NCBI RefSeq assembly: GCF_018873765.1
Contig: NC_057923.1
Coordinates: 59,204,593 to 59,268,592, forward strand
Direction: 5' to 3'
Source of the DNA: Telopea speciosissima
Taxonomy: Eukaryota > Streptophyta > Magnoliopsida > Proteales > Proteaceae
DNA: 64,000 bases
Notes under the pieces: model-generated
The model's input: only the letters and a program-made list of their open reading frames with translations
Databases searched by the model: none
What the model was told of the DNA's origin: nothing
In this document: positions 38,643 to 50,075 of the stretch, one piece after another
Layout: every line of letters starts with the position of its first letter
Numbering within the stretch: position 1 is the first letter of the stretch
Translations under genes and position numbers: made by a program

Positions 38643-40361
38643 ATGTCTAACAGTGGCGGCATAGAGAAAATCAAAGGCTGCAACGTGTTAGCAATGGCAT
38701 ACCCAAGTCGTGGCCACATCAACTCAATGTTGAATGCGTGTACTCTTCTAGCTTCAAAAGGCGTACCCGTCACATTTGTGGTCACTGAAGAGTGGCTTAC
38801 CTTAATCGCACCAGAATCATCTCCAAACCTTCGGTTTCTCTCCATCCCTAATGTAATCCCATCGGAGCTAACTCGAACTTCTGATTACGCTGGATTCGTT
38901 GAGGCTGTCTACACGAAGATGGAAGCTCCATTTGATCAGCTTCTTGATGGGCTTGAACCACCTGCAACTTGTATTATAGCTGACACTTTATTGTCATGGG
39001 CAGTAGCTATTGGGGACCGGAGGAATATTCCGGTGGCTTTGCTCTGGCCAATGGCGCCATCCCTGTTTTCATTGACCTATCATTATCACCTCCTTCGTGC
39101 TCATGGCCATCTACCTCTTACACTTGAAAATTTCTCAGGTGTGTTACTTACTAGACTTCTAATTAATTATATTCTACAATGATTCAAGAAGGTGGAATCA
39201 GCCTCAACAAAATCCGAATTGGTCGGAATTGGCCAAAATACCCTTAGAATACCCAAAACAGTCACATACCTAGCTAGCTAGCTAGGGTATAGTTAGTATA
39301 CAATTGATCCAATAATAAACATTTCCATTAATTTGAATGGTTGATAGATCAAACATATTACTCCCTCCAAGTACTTAATCATGCAATTAAGCTAATTAAT
39401 ACTAAATAGGGCATCAAATGAAGTGCTAATTAAACCTGTTTTCTTTTGGTTCACAGAAAGGAAAGATGAGATCATGACCTACATCCCAGGAATCCCTGCA
39501 ATACGCCCAGGAGATCTGCCATCCATTTACATGCGCAAAAATGAACTTTCAAAGCGAATGGAAGAAGCCTTCTCTTGGGTAACCAAAGTACAATTCATTC
39601 TCTTTTCTTCCTTCTATGACCTTCAACCCCATGTAATTGACACCTTAAGGGAAATACTTCCAATACCCATTTACCCAATTGGTCCCTCCATCCCTTTCAT
39701 GTTACTTCAAGACAGAGTCACACCCTCAGCTGATACCTTCAGCAATGGCAGTAATAATACTGTGGATATGGATTACCTCAAGTGGCTCGACTCTCAACCC
39801 AAAAATTCTGTCTTGTATGTCTCATTGGGTAGTTTCTTATCTGCATCGGCCACTCAAATGCATGAAATTGCAATGGGGTTGCAGAGCAGTGGGGTTCGAT
39901 ACTTGTGGGTTGCTCGCGATGAAGCCCTCAATTTGCAGGAAATTTGTGGTGAAATGGGATTAGTAGTACCATGGTGTGACCAATTGAGGGTCTTATGCCA
40001 TTCCTCTGTGGCAGGGTTTTTCACACATTGTGGATGGAACTCAATACTAGAAGCCATTTACTCAGGGGTGCCAATGCTCACTTTTCCTCTGTTTGCTGAC
40101 CAAATTCCTAATAGTTTGTTGATTGTGGAAGACTGGAAGATTGGCTTGAGAGTGAAGGAGGATATTGGAGTGGAAAATGTGGTTGGAAGAGATAAGATTG
40201 CTCGCGTCGTGCGAAGGTTGATGGATGGAGATGAAGGAGTACTGCAGCTGAGGGAAAGAGCGAAAGAACTTCAGAGATCTTGTCAAAGAGCTATAAAGAA
40301 GGATGGATCTACTATGACGAACCTCCATGCTTTTATAGGAGATCTCGTAAGCCTTAACTAA
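38643..40361 (+). CDS. UGT87A2-like: UDP-glycosyltransferase, UGT87A type (UGT copy 3, intact)
   Basis: Exons 38643-39138 and 39457-40361 (phase-1 intron of 318 nt) give 466 residues. It is the closest relative of copy 2, with the same start (MSNSGGIEKIKGCN) and the same end (VSLN, stop 40359-40361). The catalytic His lies in PSRGHINS, where the usual Gly before Arg is Ser. The Asp lies in IIADTLLSWA. The PSPG box at about 338-381 holds HCGWNSILEAIYSG and ends ADQ. The Gly-Ser loop after EEWLTLIAP is shortened to ESS. A conserved Gly is replaced in VARDEALNL (VARGEALNL elsewhere). I see no stop or frameshift. It likely transfers glucose to small lipophilic acceptors; the substrate is unknown. 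The Gly-to-Ser change beside the catalytic loop is worth testing for activity. Confidence 0.9.
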
Positions 40362-40660
40362 TGAGGTAATCTGCTTCAGAATGTATTTCTTTAGAAAGTT
40401 TTAATTTAGACTGCACAAATCTAGAAATCTGTATTAACAATTTGAAACTAGGTGCTTAATTATAGTAAATTCCTTCTTTATTCTGTTCTTGAAAAAGATT
40501 AGAATTGGACTGGCATCTGATAAGTGATAACCTCGCTCAGAGAGACTTGTTTAATCCAGCTTGAATTCGTGCAATGAATGTCCTTGAAAGAACAAGCAAT
40601 AACCCTAAATAACTTCAAGACATGCATGGCTTAATACTTACAACAAATATGACCTTAAAT

Positions 40661-40910
40661 TAGGGGTGTAAATGAATAGTCAAAATCCGTTTCCGTATCC
40701 GTGTCCGTATCTATTTAGCACTAGTCGAATCCGTCCGAAAGTTAAACGGATGCGGATACAAATAGGCTATAACGATCCGAAAAACTATATTTATATATAA
40801 ACGGATAAAATATCCGATCCGTATCCGTGTCCGAATCCATCCAATAACTAGTCGGATGCGGATGCGGATATAGCACTATCCGAGCCGAATTCGATCCATT
40901 TATAGCCCTA
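40661..40910. mobile_element. 250-bp hAT-type MITE with 8-bp target duplication
   Basis: It starts TAGGGGTGTAAATG and ends CATTTATAGCCCTA (inverted ends). It is flanked by perfect CCTTAAAT at 40653-40660 and 40911-40918. Unit A has the empty site ATGACCTAATAGAG at about 31402. The interior is made of repeated CGGATACGGAT/ATCCGTATCCG words. The 8-bp duplication is the hAT hallmark. Confidence 0.85.
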
Positions 40911-41034
40911 CCTTAAATAGAGTGGAATTGATAAAGGAACCATGTAGCCAACCCCCTTCAGTTAGGATTCCAAGCCTCAATGACATTGAGTTTTTTATTT
41001 TGCCACAAGATCGGAAAGAATATATTAATGAAAT

Positions 41035-41285
41035 TAGGGATGTAAACGGATCGGATTCGGCTCGGATAGTGCTATATCCGCATCCACATCTGATTAGCTT
41101 TCAGACGGATTCGGATAGTGCTAAACGGATACGGATACAGATCGGATATTTTATCCGTTTACATGTAAATATAACTTTTCGGATAGCTATAGCATATTCG
41201 TATCCGCATCTGTTTAGCTTTCGGATGAATTGGAATAGTACTAAACGGATACGGAAACGGATTTCGGCTCTTCATTTACATCCCT
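41035..41285. mobile_element. second copy of the hAT-type MITE family
   Basis: It starts TAGGGATGTAAACGGAT and ends TTCATTTACATCCCT, with the same CGGATACGGAT-type interior as the element at 40661. The flanking duplication is not clear (ATGAAAT against TTGAAAC). The corresponding place in unit A (about 31530) is uninterrupted. Confidence 0.75.
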
Positions 41286-42249
41286 TTGAAACTGAAGAAA
41301 TTAAAGTATAAAAAACCAAACACCTGTGATCTTCATCACTTTAAAAATCAGATGGACTTGTCAGTGGCGACAGAAAACGAAGTCAGGTGGGCTTCATACG
41401 GTTTGCATTTTCTTGTGTCATGCGTTTTTCATTCTCTTACTGTAATATCCCTGGTTTTTTAGGATAGTTTGGTCATAACCTAAACTCTAGAGGATGACAT
41501 GGCAGTCTAGAGTCAACATTGGATTTGTCAAAGTCAAAGGTTCCATGCTACAATTTTATTGCCTTTTTATTTAAAATCTTTTAAAATAAATATTTAGAGG
41601 ATTTGTTTCTGATTTGAGTTTCTATAATTGTTGTACATGAAATATTGAGTTTAATCTAACTAGGTATGTATGATATGATATAGGCTAATGTAATGGAAAG
41701 AAATATTAAATCATAAATTTTACTAGGGATGGAGAATTTTTGAAAATGTGGAAATCCCACTTCTTTTAATCAAGCAATGCACATGGATGGCTTTTGAATT
41801 AATTAAACAACCTACTAGTTTTATATTATAGACAAAATAGGAAACAAGTCTATACCTAAAATGACACCTTAGAGACCCACGAGGAAGGAACCTTCCTCAA
41901 CACCCTTAACCCCCTAAATTATACTACTACCCAATACAAATCGTAGAATGCATTGCTGCCACATTTGATTAATAAAAAAATTAATAGAAGAGAAAACATG
42001 GGAGAGGGAGAATGAATCGTAGGAGAGGCAGAAGGAGAAAGAAAGAAAAAGGAAAAGAGAAGAAGAGGGGGAAAGAAACATACATTCTCCCACCGATTTT
42101 TGCACAAGCTTGGATCCTCTTTCAAGCCTAGTTTGGTGATTCAAAGGAAGTAGGAATTGGGTGTGGAAGACCTTTTATCTGTAGCGGTTAGGATTTTATT
42201 ATTTTGATTTCTTCAAACTGTAAGTACACTTCCTAATTTTCATGCTTGC

Positions 42250-42520
42250 ATTCTTGATCCTCAAAAACTCGATACTTTATTTGATGTCATCTTTAATGAT
42301 CTATGTCTATACCATTTTATTTCTATGGACTCATGTCTATTTGATTTCTATCATTAATGATCTATACCTATTCGATTGTATTTCTAATGATCTATGTCTA
42401 TTTCGATTTCTATCTTTGATGATCTATACCTGTTCGATTTAATCTCCAATAATTTGATGCTCTATTCAATCTTATCTCTAATGATCTATGTCTTCTCGAT
42501 TATATATTTAAATGATTTGT
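42250..42520. repeat. short tandem repeats inside the solo LTR
   Basis: A unit of about 35-40 bp containing AATGATCTATGTCTATT and ATTTCTAT recurs about six times with substitutions. Confidence 0.6.
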
Positions 42521-42819
42521 TCCTATTAGAATGTTGATTTATGTAAATCCATCTTGAACCAAACTATGAACAATTTTCGATTCTGGATTTGTTTGTTTCG
42601 GTGAATCTATCTTATGGTTTAATTACCATAGAAATTTTATGTGATGATTATAGCATGTACCGATTTTTAATTTCCTATAGTGGTACTAGTATTGTGTTTA
42701 ATTGTCATGTTTATGTTTAAAGAGAGAATCTTATAAAAGTATGTTGTAAGTTAATACATGAGTTGGAGATTATGTTCTCCTACATTTGGGTTGAAATAAA
42801 GAATTTATTGATTTTTACC

Positions 42820-43215
42820 TAATGGTGATGATATAGTGTTTAAAGTTGTATTACGTTACAGACCATATCATGTTACGGGGCACTATGTCTTGATCCTGAA
42901 GGATGTATGATTAATTATGGCATTTGTGGGGTGATAATATAGTGTTTAAGGTTGTATTACGTTGGAAGCTGTATCACGTTATGGGGTACTATATCATGAT
43001 CCTGAAGGATGTATGATTAATTATAAGATTTTGACATTTGTGAGATGATGTTATAGTGTTTAAGGTTGTATTATGTTACACACCGTATCACGTTACGGGG
43101 CACTATGTCATGATCCTGAAGGATGTATGAATAATTATAAGATTTTGGCATTTATGGAAACTAAAAATGGTTAAAGGTTGTACCATGTTACAGGCCATAT
43201 CACGTTACGTGGCCA
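42820..43215. repeat. about 110-bp tandem repeats inside the solo LTR
   Basis: Three full units and one partial unit begin near 42825, 42931, 43044 and 43154. Each contains ATAGTGTTTAAGGTTGTATT, a CACGTTACGGGGCACTAT-like stretch and GATCCTGAAGGATGTATGA (except the partial one). Confidence 0.8.
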
Positions 43216-44159
43216 TATTTCATATATACACGAAATTAATTGATTAGGTTCTGGAGAAAACTATTTTTATAACATGTATACTGTATGATCTCGTTTATTT
43301 ATGATCTTCTATTTCGTTATCATCATGTTTTTCATCTATTCTTGCCTGCTGCCACTTTGTTAAATTGTGCTCTATTCTAAAATGCTTGAATGGGTATTAT
43401 GTTGTGCCTACTTGCTAAGCTTTTTCTCCAAAAGCTTACCCCCTTACAAATTCCAGATAATGAATTCATAAAACCTGAACTCGCATATGGTGACTGGGAG
43501 GACAAAGAGGAGGAACCGCGTGGAGATAATGTTGGACCCTATTATTTTTGTTATTAAAGGATATTAAGGACTTTATTAGTTTAGAATATTCTTAGACATA
43601 ATGTTTTATTTTGAGACTTTAAGAAAGAATTTTATTAAGGTTTTATTTTGGGATTTTGAGGATGACTGTAATAAAAGGATATATGGTTTAAATTTAAGAC
43701 TTCCGTTGTATTTATGAGAATAGTTGTGATTAGATACGCTGCTACTATAATTTGAGGCTTTGATGATTTATTTTGGGTTCACACTCTGGTTCCCTTTCGC
43801 TAAGACTATCGATCTTGTGGACCGATAACAACCTAAACTCCTGGGCGGATTTGGGAGCGTTACACTTATAGCCTAAGTGGCTTTAGAACAAGTGAGAGAA
43901 TATACGCACACAGCTTAAAATATAAACCTTTAGACAAGGTTTTCCTCCACCCATAGAAGATGGTTCACCAACCATCCAAGGCTTCACAAACTCCTCTTAA
44001 GGTTTTAGTATGTTTCAAAATACACTCACGATATCCATTCTCACCCTGTCCCGTCCTTCAGTGAATGGGAACCTTTTTGTCATTTTAGTATGACATACTT
44101 TTTTCCAATAAGCGGGCTTCATGCTTTTCCTTCTTTATATCACTTCAAAAATATGAACA

Positions 44160-44699
44160 GGTTTGGATGACCATGATTTATTTTTTTGCCAACTGAGAAT
44201 CTATTGAGGAGAGCGTGCAAAGGCCAAGATATCTGAGTGACATGCTTCCTGGAACCAAGTAGTGGAGTGAGACCAATCCATCCTACAAGGAATGGATAGA
44301 GTGTTTTGAGCTAAAGAGTCAGTCACACTGTTAATCTCTCTGAAAAAAAAAAAAAAACCGAATGACAATAGGAGGAAAGATGGCATATGTCATTAACTAT
44401 AGGGGAAATGTCGGATCGGGATTTCTCGAAGGATTTTGAATGTAGGAGATTATATCCTTGGTGTCTGACTCCACCTCTATGTTGCCAATGCATTCTCCAA
44501 TAGTTTGGATCAAGCCAGATCTGATAGCTAGTCCTTCTCTCGAAAGGATTGATGAGAATTTATGAGGCTCGAAAGGTGCCAATTTAAGATTGCTCGAATG
44601 ATTTCTAATGACGAACCCCAATCCTCCTTTTTTATTAAGAAACAAAGAGACATCACAATTCAACTTATAGGCCGGAGGAATGGGAAGCTTGCAACTCAA
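44160..44699 (-). pseudogene. L1-type LINE 3'-end relic, RNase H domain (unit B copy)
   Basis: On the minus strand 44699-44397 is open and reads PPAYKLNCDVSLFLNKKGGL, then GFVIRNH, LAIRSGL and NIEVESDTKDI. This is the RVT_3-type RNase H domain found at the 3' end of plant L1 pol. Past a stop, REINSVTDSLAQNTL and DWSHSTTWF (44350-44230) supply its C terminus. The A-rich tail sits near 44180. It matches the truncated copy in unit A. Confidence 0.6.
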
Positions 44700-44749
44700 T
44701 GGAGATTACACCCATGGAAACTTTGATTTGCAAGTGGCAACATACAGCA

Positions 44750-45158
44750 AGGATTTTTTTTTGGTAAAAAAAAATAATTTATTAATGAAAACCACGAGGA
44801 AAAGAAATGTTACAGAAGTCATAGAACAACCAATAAGAGATAAAATCAGCAAGTTGTCATCCCAAGTATATTCCAATTGAAAAGAAGCACCAAACCTTGC
44901 TAGTGTGTTGGTAACAAAATTGCCTTTGTGCAAGTTGTGTTGGAAGTGATCTTGAGCAAATCTGGTAGCAAGCAGGCGATAGTCACAAACAAAAAGAGAA
45001 ATTCCCTCAGGGATAAACTGAGAGCAATGACTTAGCATGTTATGATCATAAAATTTACCCATTAAGAGAAAGCTAAGCATCTTTCTTATCGCGGCAATTA
45101 CAGCTACGCAAACATAATTATTAGCAAATTGGTAACATTTAGCATATATTCCGTGCAT
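44750..45158 (-). pseudogene. second L1-type LINE relic, C terminus of RNase H domain
   Basis: The minus strand is open and reads ISLFVCDYRLLATRFAQDHF, then NFVTNTLARFG, like the C-terminal part of an L1 RNase H domain (ADALAK-type motif). It ends in the ATTAATAAATTATTTTTTTT tail with ACCAAAAA. In transcription order it lies upstream of the RNase H N-terminal piece at 44699, so two separate insertions are stacked here. Confidence 0.5.
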
Positions 45159-45580
45159 GCTTGATGGAGACTAAGTAACACTTTGTGGGCCACAAAGTGT
45201 TACTTAGTATGTTATGTTCATAAGATTGTCACTTTTGATGCAAACTCTATCTACCCATCGAGAGAAAGCTAAGCATCTTTCTTATCGCAGCAATTACAGC
45301 TACGTAAACATAGTTATTCGCAAATTGGTAACATTTAGTATATATTCCATGCATGCTTGATGTAGACTAAGTGCCACAAAATGTTACTTAGTATGTTATG
45401 ATCATAAGATTGTCACTTTTGATGCAAACTTTATCTACCCATCGAGAGAAAGCTAAGCATCTTTCTTATCGCAGCAATTACAGCTACGCAAACATAGTTA
45501 TTAGCAAATTGGTAACATTTAGCATATATTTCGTGCATGATTGATGGAGACTAAGTAACACTTTGTGGGCCACAAAGGTG
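45034..45580. repeat. three-copy tandem repeat of about 183 bp
   Basis: Units begin at about 45034, 45208 and 45391. Each holds GAGAAAGCTAAGCATCTTTC, AATTACAGCTACG and AAATTGGTAACATTTAG. The first unit overlaps the L1 relic, so the array was built from LINE-derived sequence. A degraded single unit reappears at 48757. Confidence 0.8.
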
Positions 45581-46430
45581 TCAATTGGTTAGATTCTGGG
45601 TTATCAGTCCAATTTCTTAACTATTCTGACCCTAAGGGGTCAGGACCAGAACCAAACCAATAAGCTAATCGGTGTCACACCAGAGATCTATGACCAGTAA
45701 CTAATGACTAGGCTTGTTCCAGTTCTTAAATGGTTCCAAGCAGTCCAAAAAAAATTCTCTAATATAGGCTGCATATATTTAATAATATTATAATAAGATA
45801 TTAATTTTATACACATGAGATATGCAACCACTATAATATTTTTTTTCTCAAATCACGGAACTAGTTCGTATTATGTCTTGTTTTGTATTTAATTAATAAG
45901 TAAGAACACCACCACCCTCATAAGTTAAGATTATTTTAAAGTATGTTCTTAAGTTAGCACTTCCAAATGGACCTTTAAATTAACAGTCAAATCTTTAGTA
46001 AAATAGCATATTAGACAAGTGATACCAATCAAAATAAAAGACTAAACAATTAAAGGGTTTGACCTTAAGTCTTAAAAATTATATAATACATAGGGTTAGG
46101 ATATGAATTTGTCTCGGTTCCAATGGTTCTTAATTGTCTATCGATTCTGAAACCGTTGGGAGACCAATAACTTAATTAGTAGATTCGAAAATAAACCAAT
46201 AGCTTATCGGTAGATCTAGAATTGGACCAATAAACTTTTGAGTAGATTCGTTCCTATCTGGTTTTCAATTCCGACCCAAAATTGACACCCTTAGCAAGGG
46301 TTACTTTCTTGTTGATCATGAACAGATTTGATGGTAAAGAAAGGCAGTGGGATTTCCAAGATTTCAACCTTTATTTATCCTGGAGATAATGTGATAGAAA
46401 CTTATCTTTCTTGGACTTAATTCATGATTT
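45500..46430. repeat. 0.9-kb segmental duplicate (partner 48757-49745)
   Basis: Homology to 48757-49745 runs in the same order: CATAGTTATTAGCAAATTGG, GGTGTCAATTGGTTAG, GACCCTAA, AACAGTCAAATCTTTAGTAA, then CTTGTTGATCATGAAC and TCAACCTTTATTTAT. Identity is high by eye, with small indels. There is no coding content. Confidence 0.75.
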
Positions 46431-48040
46431 CAACCTTTATCTGATATGTCCATGTTATACTCGGGACAGAGACTCAGAGAGGAAAGATAACTAATATTGA
46501 AATCATAAATTGTACGAGAAAGATCGATAACTAATACTGAGATCAATGGATAAATAGTGTTATAAATTAAATCATTGTTTATCATTGTAAGAGGAAGATA
46601 ACTAATATCAAAATCAATAGATAATTAATCCGTGAGAATATGACTAATATTGATATCACAAAATGAACCTTATTATCATATCATTTATCTAATTGTCCAA
46701 CTAATTTTATTTAGTAAACGAGAAAAATAATGGAAACATGGTTACAGATCAATTTTTCAATTTAACAAATATTTCGATCTTGAGCATTTGGGAACCGTAA
46801 ATTCTAAAATACAGTATCAGATTGAGTGCGTATGAACACAAAATTGTCAACCCAATGCAACCAATCCATTTTGTGTTTTTTATCAAAGAAGGTTGAGAAA
46901 CACCTCCACCACACGATTTATTTAAAGAATCTAAAAAAAAATTTCCTGCAGTTTAAAATTGCAAGATTAACATAAAAAAAATAAAAGTGGGTCAATCCAA
47001 AGTGCAACCAATCCATGACCTTACACATTCTGGATTCTTTTTCCAACAAATATTTTTTTTTCCAACTACTTGTTTGTCCCAACTGGCCATCCAAACTGGC
47101 CGACCCGTTACATACTAAAGCGAGTCATGGCGGTCTTGTATAATAGTAGAGAATATATTCGATGGGAAGACAACTTATTTATTTATTATCGACCACCCTA
47201 ACATGGCCCCCACATAAGGCGTGACACGAGTACGAAAGCAATTGGTGTCTACCTGGCTATGGCAGCATATTAAAGACTTGCTATATATTTCTGATTTATA
47301 TAGTAACCTTAAGGTATTTTATCAGGGGAAACCATTTTGTATAGCTTTAGCGTCTAACTTGGCTTTTCATGCATAGGCCAAGAATACTGTGTATACCTCC
47401 TTATATTAACATTGTTTGTTATTTTTTCTTGTAAAAAATAAATAAATTTGTGGAGTGTACGTTTACCAAAATCATCATGTGATGCCCTCCAAGAGTGGAG
47501 TGCACATTTACCCAAAAAAAGTGTGGAGTGCCCTTTTATATTTTTAATTAGTTAAGGTAAGATTTATTTTCTTGTCATTTGACATCTTGATTAATTGATT
47601 AATTACTACTACAGAAAGGGTTATTATTGTTGGAAACGTGTGTCAATCAAACCCGAATTATTAATTTATTAAATTTAACTTTTACATGTTAGTATTTTAC
47701 TTGGATTTATAAGACTGTTTCATAGGTCTTAACCCAAAACTGGTCTGAACTGAGAATGAGATTGGACATCCTATTTATATGGTTTTCATATCGCATGTCA
47801 CGAGAAGTAATGATTTCGGTGCATGGATGTGAGTACACGTCGAGAACGTGTATAAATGAGAATCTGGTACGTATATCTTATGTATTGCTACTGATTGTGT
47901 GTGTGAAATACTTACCCGTCACTCAATGACCATTTGACCTGAAAAATTCCATTTGTTGCAGTGTGACATTACGGGTTTTGGTAAACCAATGGTTGATGTC
48001 CGTTAGGACTATAAACCGCTACACTAGATTTGTGATCTTG
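46431..48040. other. intergenic spacer
   Basis: No gene is recognisable. AT-rich sequence with loosely repeated AAGATAACTAATATT words (46480-46640). Confidence 0.4.
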
Positions 48041-48511
48041 CATTGTAAACAAAAGAGGATTCTCAATATGAAATCCACTATCCGTTTACGAGGAATATCT
48101 AAGAGAAAGGAAGTCAGTGATTGGTCAGATAGAAATCTGAATCCAGTGTTTATTCGAAATGTTTTATAAATTTATTTTTAATATAAAATTTATATATGAT
48201 ATATATTGAATTTTGATTTCAAAGTTTTACGACCATTCAATCGCAATCACATATTCTCTCGATCAACGTAAATGATGAAATGAGGATTAGTAATATTAAA
48301 GTATATACCCTATAATTCATTATGGGATATTAGAAAAGTGGAAGGGATTGGGTGCAATAAAAGAGTTTATTGAACAAATGACATTATATAAGAGAATAAA
48401 ATATTTATGGTTAAATATCTTTTTATATTATGGCAAGAGATATTATGAGAATATTGCTCTAGTTATAAATTAGAAAGATTATTCTCTTTTGAGATTCTAT
48501 GTCTTCAACTA

Positions 48512-48756
48512 GGGGTGCAAGTTTGACCCTGTCGGCCTGAATCCGCCCTGGCTCGCCTTGAACCCGAACAGGGTCTGGGCTAAGATATTTGACCCTGAGG
48601 ACGAGTTAGGGCTGAAAATTTCTGGCTCTGAGTCCAAGTCGGGTCAAGTTAGGGTTGAGGCCTCAGACTAAGCCTGGCACAGCCCGGCCCGACCCTATTT
48701 TAAGTTATACTATACAATATATATTGATATAATATATATATTATAAATTTTAAACG
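48512..48756. mobile_element. probable small dispersed element (AGGGGTGCAAG end)
   Basis: The unit A homology stops exactly at 48511 and the next bases are AGGGGTGCAAGTTTGACCCT, followed by repeated GGGTC/GACCC and GGCCTGA words. Such TAGGGGTG-started, GGGTC-rich sequences are typical of hAT MITEs in plants. I cannot define the right end; it is placed where the 0.9-kb duplicate begins. Confidence 0.4.
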
Positions 48757-49745
48757 TCAGAACATAGTTATTAGCAAATTGGTAACATATAGCATATATT
48801 TCGTGCACGGTTGATGCAGACTAAGTAAAACTTCAGCAGAGGACAAGGGTGTCAATTGGTTAGGTTTTGGGTTATCAGTTCTGTTTCTTAACAGTTCCGA
48901 CCCTAAAGGGTCAGCACCAGAATCGGACCAATAAGCTAACCGGTTCCAAACCTAAGATCCACGGCCATTAACTAATGGATGCGCCTGTTTTGATTCTTAA
49001 ATGGTTCCAAGCAATCAAAAAAAAAAAAAAAAATCTCTACATATGCTACATATATTCAATAATATTCAATAAGATATTAATTTCATTCACATGAGTTATG
49101 CAACTCACTGTCATATTTTTTTTAGTTCATATTACCGCTTGTTTTCTACCAAAAACTAAGTAGGAATATTTTATTTTTTTTTGGTAAGAATTAATAAGTA
49201 GGAACACCACCATCCTCATAAGTTAGGATTTATTTTAAAGTATATTCTTAAATTAGCATTTTCAAATAGGCCCTTAAATTAACAGTCAAATCTTTAGTAA
49301 AATAGTCTATTAGACAACTAGGGTACCAGTCAAAATGAAAGACTAAAAAATTAAAAGGTTTAACCTTAAGTCTTAAAAATTATATAATACATAGGGTTAA
49401 AATGTGAATTTATCCCAATTCCAATGGTTCTTAATTGTCTATCGGTTCTGGAACAGTTAGAAGACCAATAATTGAATTAGTAAATTTAAAAACAAACCAA
49501 TAACTTATGGGTAGATCCAGAATTGAACCAATAAATTTTTGAGTAGATTAATTCCGATTCGGTTTTCAGTTCCAACCCAAAATTGACTTGACTTTGCAAA
49601 GGTTCCATTTCTTGTTGATCATGAACCGATTTGGTGGTTAAAAAAAGGGAGGCGGGATTCCCATGATTTCAAGTTTTCAACCTTTATTTATTCCAGAGAT
49701 AATGTGATAAAACTCATCTTTCTTTGGACTTATTCCATGATTTCC
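48757..49745. repeat. 0.9-kb segmental duplicate (partner 45500-46430)
   Basis: Second copy of the segment described at 45500-46430. It ends about 200 bp upstream of the promoter of UGT copy 4. Confidence 0.75.
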
Positions 49746-49955
49746 ACCTTTATTTATTCGAAACTATGAAACTCATCTTCCTTGGACTTATTATTTCATG
49801 CTTTCACATTGTATGATTGAGAATACTTTCCCACGATCTCCATCTGCTAGCCTGTCGTTGTATTGGGATTTCCACGTTTTTCTAATTGTTTATGTTTTCC
49901 TCGTCAACCATATGAGTCCATGTACGTACGTACATGTAGAAAGTAGAAATCTTCG

Positions 49956-49964
49956 TATATAAAA
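49956..49964 (+). promoter_or_regulatory. TATA box of UGT copy 4
   Basis: TATATAAAA lies 120 bases before the ATG at 50076, a spacing similar to that of UGT copy 1. A (GTT)n run (50004-50023) and the conserved leader block follow. Confidence 0.6.
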
Positions 49965-50026
49965 GGAAGGTAGAGAGTGAAGGAGAGCCTTATCCGCAAG
50001 GTGTGTTGTTGTTGTCGTTGTTGCAG

Positions 50027-50075
50027 AAGGTGAAGTTTCTTCCAAACCTCCGAACACTTGCAATAGATTCCGGCA
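50027..50075 (+). promoter_or_regulatory. conserved UGT 5' leader block, copy 4
   Basis: AAGGTGAAGTTTCTTCCAAA is followed by CCTCCGAACACTTGCAATAG and ATTCCGGCA before the ATG, as in the other copies. Confidence 0.6.

Larger units (their letters stand above)
41441..43864. mobile_element. 2.42-kb solo LTR (Gypsy type)
   Basis: The segment begins TGTAATATCCCTGG and ends GGGAGCGTTACA, i.e. TG...CA with inverted ends (TGTAAYRYYCC). It is flanked by CTTAC (41436-41440) and CTTAT (43865-43869), a 5-bp target duplication with one change. Unit A has an uninterrupted CATTCTCTTACAGAAGCACA at the same place. There is no internal domain and no second LTR, so it is a solo LTR left by recombination. The TGTAAY..CCC end is common in plant Gypsy LTRs. 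It contains internal tandem repeats. Confidence 0.75.
34480..48510. repeat. duplication unit B (PPR relic, UGT copy 3, 3' flank, L1 relics)
   Basis: This is the second copy of the unit at 26370-32850, more than doubled in size by insertions. The unit-specific segments are 36071-37443, two hAT-type MITEs (40661-40910 and 41035-41285), a solo LTR (41441-43864) and about 3.5 kb between 44495 and 48040 that unit A lacks. Confidence 0.8.

Noticed and set aside
42242-42442. 66-codon frame in the solo LTR
   Set aside because: It is generated by short tandem repeats of AATGATCTATG-type units.
45034-45580. Regular direct repeats considered as a CRISPR-like array
   Set aside because: The units are 183 bp with no spacer structure, are LINE-derived and lie in a plant genome. 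They are ordinary tandem repeats.
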